From assembly GCA_029251885.1 (NCBI GenBank), contig JAQXCL010000070.1, positions 1 to 32,013 of the forward strand: 32,013 nucleotides of DNA, given 5' to 3'. Of the stretch, positions 26,097 to 32,013 are shown one piece after another (position 1 is the stretch's first letter; every line of letters starts with the position of its first letter). Below the pieces are notes generated by a model. It did no database searches. It was not told the origin of the DNA and was given only the letters and a program-made list of their open reading frames with translations. A program made the translations under genes and the position numbers. The stretch comes from Opitutales bacterium (GTDB lineage: Bacteria; Verrucomicrobiota; Verrucomicrobiia; Opitutales; Seribacteraceae).

Positions 26097-27299
26097 GTGA
26101 CAAAACACTCCTCTTTTTCACACTTTTTAAAAAGTCAGGACTGGTCCGCACATTCCTCGAGCCTCCAGCAAATTGGTCCCCAGCAAATTGAATTTGCACT
26201 CAAGCGGCAAGGGCAGGGCGGAATCGATGATTTAAGAGCCCTACTTTCTCCACTGGCTGGAGAAAAATATCTCGAAGATATGGCCAATCTCAGTCATTCC
26301 CTCACCCGAAAGCGGTTTGGCCAAGCAATTCGACTGTTCGCCCCCATGTATCTGTCGAATGAATGTAACAATATTTGCGACTATTGCGGTTTCAGTATGC
26401 ATAATCAGATCGCACGCAAAACACTGACCGATTTAGAAATTCTGCGGGAAGCCGGAATTCTCAAGAAACGAGGCTTTGATCATGTTTTGCTTGTAACTGG
26501 AGAGTCAAACCAACAGGTAGGTATGAATTACCTATCCCATGCAATTGATCTGCTTCGTCCGCACTTTGCTAACCTCTCTATCGAAGTACAACCTTTGAGT
26601 TTAGATAATTATTCTTCCCTCATTGAACGAGGCATCCATGCAGTAATGGTTTATCAGGAAACCTACGATCAGGAAAGTTACTCCAAGCATCACCTCAAGG
26701 GAAAGAAAACAAACTTTGAATGGCGGCTTGATACTGCTGACCGTCTGGGACAAGCAGTCGTAAATAAAATCGGATTGGGTTGCCTTTTCGGTCTGACGGA
26801 GGACTGGAGGGTGGATGCTTTTTATGCAGGCATGCACTTGGACTATTTAGAAAGACGCTATTGGCAGACCAGTTATTCGATGTCATTCCCAAGGATACGC
26901 CCCTATGAGGGAGATAACATTGTGGCAGTCGACTTAAAGGATCGAGATCTCGTTCAGTTGCTCTGCGCCTTTCGTATATTTAATCATGAATTGGAGATTA
27001 CTCTATCAACCCGGGAAAGCCAACAACTCAGGGAAAACCTTCTCCCATTAGGTGTTACCACAATGAGTGCTGGTTCGAAAACCAATCCAGGTGGCTATGC
27101 AGAAGATTCGCAATCCCTTGAACAGTTCTCCATATCAGACGAAAGGTCTCCGAGAGAAGTCTCTGCCATGCTAAAGTCCAAGGGTTATGATCCTGTATGG
27201 AAAGATTGGGACTCTTCCTATGATAAGCCTCGAATGACAAATCTTGATTCCCCCAGCTTAGAACCAGCAAACTCCCCTCAGGTTGCAGCTTCCTTCTAG
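26097..27299 (+). CDS. thiH: 2-iminoacetate synthase ThiH (radical SAM)
   Basis: ThiH cleaves tyrosine with a 5'-deoxyadenosyl radical to give dehydroglycine for ThiG. The radical SAM cluster CNNICDYC (Cys90, 94, 97) is intact. Other marks are MYLSNECNN, HVLLVTGESNQQVG, MVYQETYDQESY and the late TTMSAGSKTNPGGYA. 400 residues is slightly longer than the common length of about 375, with extra residues at the C-terminus. The start is GTG at 26097. Use of ThiH rather than the oxygen-dependent glycine oxidase ThiO points to a low-oxygen-compatible route. It works with ThiG, encoded upstream. Confidence 0.95.
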   Translation: MTKHSSFSHFLKSQDWSAHSSSLQQIGPQQIEFALKRQGQGGIDDLRALLSPLAGEKYLEDMANLSHSLTRKRFGQAIRLFAPMYLSNECNNICDYCGFSMHNQIARKTLTDLEILREAGILKKRGFDHVLLVTGESNQQVGMNYLSHAIDLLRPHFANLSIEVQPLSLDNYSSLIERGIHAVMVYQETYDQESYSKHHLKGKKTNFEWRLDTADRLGQAVVNKIGLGCLFGLTEDWRVDAFYAGMHLDYLERRYWQTSYSMSFPRIRPYEGDNIVAVDLKDRDLVQLLCAFRIFNHELEITLSTRESQQLRENLLPLGVTTMSAGSKTNPGGYAEDSQSLEQFSISDERSPREVSAMLKSKGYDPVWKDWDSSYDKPRMTNLDSPSLEPANSPQVAASF

Positions 27300-27314
27300 C
27301 AGGAATTAATAAAC

Positions 27315-28457
27315 ATGACGGAGTTGAATGAAGGCGAAGTTGAGCAGTATAGTAGGCACCTTTCCCTGAAGGACTTCGGTCAGGAAAGTCAAATTAAGCT
27401 AAAAGAATCGTCAGTATTAGTGATAGGGGCGGGTGGATTAGGTTGCCCTGTTCTCCAATACTTAGTTGCTGCCGGTGTGGGCAAAATTGGCATCGTAGAT
27501 AGTGATGTGGTTGAATCCTCCAATCTGCAAAGGCAAATTCTTTTCAACCATGATGATATCGGTACTCCAAAAGCCAAGGTAGCGGCTGCAAAACTTACCC
27601 GCTTAAATCCATTCATCAAAATTCATCCCATTGTTGAACGATTAAAGAAGGGAAACGCTGAATCCCTATTTAGTGATTACGATTTAATTGTGGATGGAAC
27701 AGATAATTTTTCAAGCCGTTACCTGATTAATGATGCATGTATCATTTTTGGAAAAACTTTGATTCATGGATCTATTCACTTATTCGAGGGAATGGTAAGC
27801 GTATTTAACTTTCAGGATGGACCCACCTATCGTTGCCTCTTCCCTGAACAACCTGATTCCTCAAGCATTCCTTCTTGTGCCGAAGCTGGAGTACTTGGCG
27901 TTCTTCCCGGAATCATTGGATGTATGCAGGCAATGGAAGCCATCAAGGTGATCACAGGGCGAGGACAACCTTTATCCGGCAAAGTACTAACCTACGATTC
28001 TCTCACCAACAGTACTCGCATGATTAATCTTCAAGCACTTCCCCAGAGCAGGGAAATTAAAGAACTGCCCGATACATGTGAGCCATGTTCCACCCCATCT
28101 CAAACAAAGTGCCAGAATAAAAAAATTGTAGAGGTTTCTGAGGATGAATTAAGACAAATGATGGCAGAGAAAAAAGATCTGCAAATATTGGATGTACGAG
28201 AAGACTGGGAAAGGTTGCAATCGAGAATCGATCCATCGTTTCATCAACCCTTGGGTAACTTGGTTAACTCGGTGCCCATTTCTCCATTGGATTGCTTAAT
28301 TCCAGAAAAAGATGTTGTTGTTTATTGTAAAGCGGGAGTTCGTAGCCGTATGGCTTGTGAAGCACTTCAATCGATAGGTTTTAATCATCTTTTTAACTTA
28401 ACTCCGGGTATGGACGGTTGGATGCATACATTTCCAGAGTTGACTCATCGTGGATAA
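27315..28457 (+). CDS. thiF: ThiF/MoeB-like adenylyltransferase fused to a rhodanese domain
   Basis: The E1-like domain (about 1-245) has the nucleotide motif VIGAGGLGCPVLQYL, VDSDVVESSNLQRQILF, VDGTDNFSSRYLINDAC and SCAEAGVLGVLPGIIG with candidate Cys188. It would adenylate the ThiS C-terminus. From about residue 275 a rhodanese domain follows: LQILDVREDWE and the active loop VVYCKAGVRSRMACEAL (Cys338), which may pass sulfur to ThiS. 380 residues is normal for this fusion. The first zinc pair, CYRC in MoeB, reads TYRC here; CEPC (255/258) is kept. Its place in the operon makes the ThiF role most likely; a molybdopterin role (MoeB) is the alternative. Confidence 0.88.
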   Translation: MTELNEGEVEQYSRHLSLKDFGQESQIKLKESSVLVIGAGGLGCPVLQYLVAAGVGKIGIVDSDVVESSNLQRQILFNHDDIGTPKAKVAAAKLTRLNPFIKIHPIVERLKKGNAESLFSDYDLIVDGTDNFSSRYLINDACIIFGKTLIHGSIHLFEGMVSVFNFQDGPTYRCLFPEQPDSSSIPSCAEAGVLGVLPGIIGCMQAMEAIKVITGRGQPLSGKVLTYDSLTNSTRMINLQALPQSREIKELPDTCEPCSTPSQTKCQNKKIVEVSEDELRQMMAEKKDLQILDVREDWERLQSRIDPSFHQPLGNLVNSVPISPLDCLIPEKDVVVYCKAGVRSRMACEALQSIGFNHLFNLTPGMDGWMHTFPELTHRG

Positions 28458-29199
28458 ACCCAAATCCAAAAAAATAGGCATCATTGGAGGAACAGATTCT
28501 TCGAGGGGTTCCGGTCTTTTTGCAGACGAAGAGACTATATATGAACTGGGTGATAAACCCATTGCCGTGATCAGTGCAATAACCCAGCAATGCAATTCAT
28601 CCAAAATAAGAATTCATGCGGTTCCAGCCTTAGGTTTGGAAAGTCAATTAGATGGGCTACTTCAGGAAGAACTAGACGCGATCAAAATTGGTATGCTACC
28701 AGACGAATCATCCGTCAGAAAGGTAGGAGAATTCTTAAATAAATCTTCCTGTAAAAAAGTGATCTTAGATCCAGTTCAAATGACAAGCAATGGCCACTCC
28801 CTTATTACCGATGAAGGATGGGAATGCTTAATTAAGGATTTAATACCAAGAGTTAATCTAGTAACCCCAAACATACAAGAAGCCTGTAAATTGCTTAATA
28901 TCAATAACTCGGAAAAAATAAGCCCCGTTTCCCTCGCTAATGAATGCTCAAAACTTGGGGCTCGATCGATTCTCTTAAAAGGAGGTCATGCTGCAGGAGA
29001 GCAGTCAACTGACTTATTGGTTGAGGGCACGAGCCCAGTAATCGAATACAAATGGGAAAGAATTCCTGGAGGCACAGAAGTTCGAGGTACCGGGTGTCGT
29101 CTTGCCTCTGCCATCTCGTGTAACTGGGCAAAAACAAATCATCTTCCCATTTCTGTCAAAGAAGCAGGCAAGTACCTGCAAAATTACATTCGCCGTTAG
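28450..29199 (+). CDS. thiD: Hydroxymethylpyrimidine/phosphomethylpyrimidine kinase ThiD
   Basis: ThiD phosphorylates hydroxymethylpyrimidine phosphate for ThiE. It is a ribokinase-fold enzyme: GGTDSSRGSGLFADEETI at the N-terminus, IKIGMLPDE, VILDPVQMTSNGHSLI, LVTPNIQEACKLL and the anion-hole motif EVRGTGCRLASAIS, with ILLKGGHAAG. The motifs are recognisable but diverged from the standard GGSDPSGGAGIQAD and GTGCTLSSA, so this is a less canonical copy. 249 residues is short but complete. The GTG start overlaps thiF by 8 bases. It ends the operon. Confidence 0.85.
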   Translation: MDKPKSKKIGIIGGTDSSRGSGLFADEETIYELGDKPIAVISAITQQCNSSKIRIHAVPALGLESQLDGLLQEELDAIKIGMLPDESSVRKVGEFLNKSSCKKVILDPVQMTSNGHSLITDEGWECLIKDLIPRVNLVTPNIQEACKLLNINNSEKISPVSLANECSKLGARSILLKGGHAAGEQSTDLLVEGTSPVIEYKWERIPGGTEVRGTGCRLASAISCNWAKTNHLPISVKEAGKYLQNYIRR

Positions 29200-29218
29200 G
29201 CCGCTTAGCGACCTAACG
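29194..29218. terminator. Hairpin over the convergent thiD/ruvA stops
   Basis: CGTTAGG and CCTAACG form a 7-bp stem around an inner GCT/AGC pairing. It covers the thiD stop (29197-29199) and the ruvA stop (29205-29207). Being an inverted repeat it could act in both directions. There is no T-run on the plus strand, so it is at best a weak terminator. Confidence 0.35.
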
Positions 29219-29837
29219 CCTTACGGATTAACGCTTCGGTTGTGCAATCTTTACCTAACACATCTGCTGCTCTTCGAACGGCTTGATCCGCATCCGTAGC
29301 CTTGTAACCCAAAGTGAGAAGGGCGGATACAGCATCCCCATAGATTCCTAAATCCTGGGAAAGTGAGGTTTCGTTATCTACTGAAATTGAACTGGTGGAA
29401 CTTATGGCAGGAGAAGCGATCGTTGTGCCCATGGGCAGAACCTTATCCTTTAGTTCAACCACAATTCTTTCAGCAGTCTTCTTTCCTAATCCCTGTGCTT
29501 TGGAAAGCATACCCACATCTCCATGAGCGATTGAATTCTTAAGCGTCGGTAGGGAGAGGGAACCAAGAAGGTTTAAGGCAATTTTTGGACCGATGCCTGA
29601 AACCTTGTCCACAATCATCCGAAAAAAATCACGGGATTCTCGATCAATAAAACCATACAGTGTTTGAGAGTCCTCACGGTAGGTTGCCTGCATATGCAAT
29701 CTCACGGACTCGCCAAGTGCGGGCAATTTCTCGGAAGTTGTCAAGGGAACATGAATTTCATACCCGATACCTCCAGTTTGAATGACCGCCAAGTTCAATT
29801 GGCACTCGATTAGTTTACCTTCAATAAATGCAATCAT
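29205..29837 (-). CDS. ruvA: Holliday junction branch migration protein RuvA
   Basis: RuvA binds Holliday junctions and recruits the RuvB motor. It begins MIAFIEGKLIECQLNLAVIQ, the OB-fold domain, with the ATYREDSQTLYGF segment. The helix-hairpin-helix part has VSGIGPKIALNLLGSL and KAQGLGKKTAERIVVELKDK. The C-terminal domain III contains SALLTLGYKATDADQAVR, which binds RuvB. 210 residues is a normal length. It lies 6 bases downstream of dapB on the minus strand, so it is in one unit with dapA-dapB; ruvB and ruvC are not here. Confidence 0.96.
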   Translation of the reverse strand: MIAFIEGKLIECQLNLAVIQTGGIGYEIHVPLTTSEKLPALGESVRLHMQATYREDSQTLYGFIDRESRDFFRMIVDKVSGIGPKIALNLLGSLSLPTLKNSIAHGDVGMLSKAQGLGKKTAERIVVELKDKVLPMGTTIASPAISSTSSISVDNETSLSQDLGIYGDAVSALLTLGYKATDADQAVRRAADVLGKDCTTEALIRKALGR

Positions 29838-29843
29838 TTTTGC

Positions 29844-30584
29844 TTAAGAAGTTAGCCCAAGTACATCTTGCATCGAATAGAGGCCTGGCGAATTACCTAC
29901 CACCCACTTTGCTGCCCGTAGAGCACCTGCAGCAAAGATTTTCCTGTCAGTTGCACGATGTGTCAGTTCAATCCTTTCCCCCATACCTGCAAAAAGTACG
30001 GTATGATCACCCACAACATCCCCTCCACGCAGAGCGTGAGAACCAATCTCCCTGGCCGGGCGCGCCCCAACCATTCCGCTTCGTCCGTGAGCAACTTGAT
30101 CATCACCAAGCTCGCGAGATTCTTTGAGAATTTCCAATAACCGATCTGCGGTTCCACTAGGAGCGTCTTTTTTCAATCGATGATGCATCTCGATGACTTC
30201 AGGATCAAAATCAGATTGGCCATCCAGTACGCGAGCAGCTTGTTCGGTCAAATAAAAGAGCAAGTTTACACCTGTGGAAAAGTTCCCAGCCCAAACCATG
30301 GGTATCTTCGAGGAAATAGCCTCGATTTCGGCCTTTTCACTCGGTTCATGTCCAGTAGTTCCGATTACCATAGGTTTACCTGCAGCTGAAGACAAGCGGG
30401 CGAGGGGAAGTGTCGCCTCCCTAAGAGAAAAATCAATCACTACATCGCAGGCATCAATACCTTGCGCTGGATCATCCCCCAAATCTACAGGAAAGGAAAT
30501 AGTACAACCATGATCTTGAGAAATTAAAGAAATAGCTTGGCCCATACGACCGCCGGCTCCGCAAAGTAAAATATTCAAGCTCAT
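29844..30584 (-). CDS. dapB: 4-hydroxy-tetrahydrodipicolinate reductase DapB
   Basis: DapB reduces hydroxy-tetrahydrodipicolinate in lysine and diaminopimelate synthesis. The NAD(P)-binding motif CGAGGRMGQAI is at residues 8-18. VIDFSLREATLPL and VIGTTGHEPSE follow, and the catalytic region reads VIEMHHRLKKDAPSGTA, with GDHTVLFAGMGERIELTHRA near the end. 246 residues is a normal length. The start overlaps dapA's end by 4 bases (ATGA on the minus strand), so dapA and dapB are translationally coupled. Confidence 0.96.
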   Translation of the reverse strand: MSLNILLCGAGGRMGQAISLISQDHGCTISFPVDLGDDPAQGIDACDVVIDFSLREATLPLARLSSAAGKPMVIGTTGHEPSEKAEIEAISSKIPMVWAGNFSTGVNLLFYLTEQAARVLDGQSDFDPEVIEMHHRLKKDAPSGTADRLLEILKESRELGDDQVAHGRSGMVGARPAREIGSHALRGGDVVGDHTVLFAGMGERIELTHRATDRKIFAAGALRAAKWVVGNSPGLYSMQDVLGLTS

Positions 30585-31486
30585 GAAACTATTCTTTCAG
30601 GAATGGAAAGTTTCGACCCTAACTCTTTCAACAAATTATGGTTTGCAGAGGAAGCTGCGATCAGAGGTGAGCGAACTTCGGAAGATTCAATAAGCCCTTT
30701 CATTTGCATAAGAGTTTTAACCGGAACGGGATTGGGCTCACAAAAAAGATCAGTAAACAATTGGTAGTTTGACAGATGAATTTTACGGGCTCTCTCATAA
30801 TCTCCTACCAAAGCGAGGTTAACCAATTCCGTAACGAGCTCAGGAATTAAATTCGAGGCAACACTAACCACGCCCTTTGCTCCGCATGCCATAAAGGGCA
30901 AAGTAAGACCATCATCTCCAGACAAGACTACAAAATTCTCATCAATCGAGATCAAGGTTTCTGACACTTTTGACGACCTGCCCCCCGCTTCCTTGAGGGC
31001 ACAAACATGGGGGTATTTTTCACGCAGACGACAAACCACTTCTGTAGAAATCTCAATTCCACACCTTGAGGGTATCGAATATAAGACGATTGGTTTTTCA
31101 GTGCTCTCAGCTAGGGCACTAAAATGAGCAAATAAGCCCTCCTGGCTGGGTTTATTGTAATAAGGTGCAACGAGCAGAAAGGCATCCGCCCCCGCATCAT
31201 CAGCAGCTTGGGTAAGGGAAAGTGCTTCGGTAGTCGAATTCGCACCAGTTCCGGCAATTACCAGACTCTTACCGTTAGCACCGTCAATGCAGGTGCGTAT
31301 AACCTGTAGGTGTTCCGATTCCGAAAGGGTGGGGGATTCTCCAGTGGTCCCGCATGGGACTATACCTGAGACCTTTGTCTCCATTTGCCTTTCGATCAAG
31401 CGTTCCAAATCTGCATATGCAACCGCACCATCCGACATTGGGGTAACCAATGCAGTGTGCACTCCGTGAAGTCGATTCTTGTCCAT
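30581..31486 (-). CDS. dapA: 4-hydroxy-tetrahydrodipicolinate synthase DapA
   Basis: DapA condenses pyruvate with aspartate semialdehyde, the first step of the diaminopimelate branch. It starts with HGVHTALVTPMSDGAVAYA and has the substrate loop CGTTGESPTLSESEH, LLVAPYYNKPSQEGLFAHF, IVLYSIPSRCGIEIS (the tyrosine-containing strand) and ALKEAGGRSSK with the Schiff-base lysine, then VLSGDDG. 301 residues is a normal length. ATG at 31486 is the family start. The gene is divergent from lepA across 88 bases and is the first gene of the dapA-dapB-ruvA unit. Confidence 0.96.
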   Translation of the reverse strand: MDKNRLHGVHTALVTPMSDGAVAYADLERLIERQMETKVSGIVPCGTTGESPTLSESEHLQVIRTCIDGANGKSLVIAGTGANSTTEALSLTQAADDAGADAFLLVAPYYNKPSQEGLFAHFSALAESTEKPIVLYSIPSRCGIEISTEVVCRLREKYPHVCALKEAGGRSSKVSETLISIDENFVVLSGDDGLTLPFMACGAKGVVSVASNLIPELVTELVNLALVGDYERARKIHLSNYQLFTDLFCEPNPVPVKTLMQMKGLIESSEVRSPLIAASSANHNLLKELGSKLSIPERIVS

Positions 31487-31515
31487 TGTATGATTTTATG
31501 AAATAATGATGAATT

Positions 31516-31527
31516 ACACTTAAGTGT
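31516..31527. promoter_or_regulatory. Perfect 12-bp palindrome between dapA and lepA
   Basis: ACACTTAAGTGT is a perfect palindrome 30 bases upstream of the dapA start and 48 bases upstream of the lepA start, in the divergent promoter region. It has the size of a dimeric repressor site. No regulator is known for it. One such palindrome can arise by chance. Confidence 0.35.
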
Positions 31528-31574
31528 TCTTCTTTGACTTTTGTCGAGAGAAACACGGGGTGGTCAACTTTTTA

Positions 31575-32013
31575 ATGGTGGAAACGCAAAGGATTCGCAA
31601 TTTTTGTATTATAGCGCATGTCGATCACGGCAAGACAACCTTGTCTGATCGATTACTTGAACGCACCCACACGGTGATGCAAAGAGAAATGAAAGCTCAA
31701 CTCCTTGATTCCATGGATTTGGAAAGAGAGCGTGGAATCACAATTAAGTGTCATCCAGTAACCATGAAGTATCTGGCGAAGGATGGGCAAAACTACACCT
31801 TTAACCTCATAGACACTCCTGGCCATGTGGACTTTGCATATGAAGTTTCGAGAAGCTTGGCCGCTTGTGAGGGTGCCCTGCTTTTGGTCGACGCCTCACA
31901 GGGAGTGGAAGCCCAAACTTTGGCAAATGCTCAACTTGCAGATGCTCAGGGACTTAGTATTATACCGGTTATCAACAAAGTGGACTTACCAAGTGCCGAT
32001 GTGGATCGAGTTT
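31575..32013 (+). CDS. lepA: Elongation factor 4 LepA (partial, 5' end)
   Basis: LepA (EF4) is a ribosome-bound GTPase that acts on stalled or mispositioned ribosomes. The frame from ATG 31575 runs off the window after 146 codons and is not in the ORF track. It reads [20 protein letters not shown] (G1), then [16 protein letters not shown] (switch region), [11 protein letters not shown] (G3), [20 protein letters not shown] and VINKVDLP (G4). The [15 protein letters not shown] and [10 protein letters not shown] motifs separate LepA from EF-G and TypA. The gene is cut by the window end only. Confidence 0.95.
   Translation, partial: MVETQRIRNFCIIAHVDHGKTTLSDRLLERTHTVMQREMKAQLLDSMDLERERGITIKCHPVTMKYLAKDGQNYTFNLIDTPGHVDFAYEVSRSLAACEGALLLVDASQGVEAQTLANAQLADAQGLSIIPVINKVDLPSADVDRV

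Noticed and set aside
29828-30513. Plus-strand ORFs of 60-99 residues over dapB
   Set aside because: They are antisense to the well-supported dapB gene and carry no recognisable motif.

Overview
The window looks like a chromosome segment of a marine-type Verrucomicrobiota bacterium, probably in the Opitutae area (class is inference). The best single marker is a 51-residue 'small basic protein' gene (3708-3863), a family I know only from Verrucomicrobiota and Chlamydiae. The DUF1080 protein, the 21-residue leucine-rich repeat protein and the OleA/OleB pair fit that placement. Composition is AT-leaning throughout, starts are often GTG or TTG, and Shine-Dalgarno sites are poor. No rRNA, tRNA, CRISPR array or transposon was seen.

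Layout. 1-6.5 kb: housekeeping genes (end of serS, tilS, ftsH, small basic protein, rpoZ, smpB, trmL) and a GT2 glycosyltransferase. 6.6-8.3 kb: a secreted DUF1080 protein and a cytosolic repeat protein. 8.4-13.0 kb: a FAD oxidoreductase of the CrtI type followed by fabZ-like, fabI-like, oleA and oleB genes, whose stops and starts overlap at every junction after the first. OleA and OleB belong to the long-chain olefin pathway, but oleC and oleD are absent here. 13.1-15.2 kb: small membrane proteins, a XerC/XerD recombinase and a secreted YceI protein, ending at a clear terminator. 15.3-18.1 kb: cysC-cysD-cysN, a complete PAPS-forming set, ending at a second terminator. 18.2-20.4 kb: a secreted glycosidase-like protein and, convergent to it, a CxxC membrane protein. 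20.5-21.6 kb: dprA. 21.7-29.2 kb: a TPP riboswitch followed by an eight-gene thiamine operon (thiC-thiS-tenI-like-thiE-thiG-thiH-thiF/rhodanese-thiD). 29.2-31.5 kb, minus strand: dapA-dapB-ruvA. 31.6 kb to the end: the start of lepA.

How the genes work together. The thiamine operon makes both halves of thiamine phosphate: ThiC and ThiD make the pyrimidine, ThiS, ThiF, ThiG and ThiH make the thiazole, and ThiE joins them, under TPP feedback. The ole-type cluster probably makes or tailors a long-chain lipid by head-to-head acyl condensation, with its own dehydratase and reductase. It is the most unusual part of the window because the two middle Ole enzymes are missing. The cysCDN set makes PAPS, with no PAPS reductase beside it.
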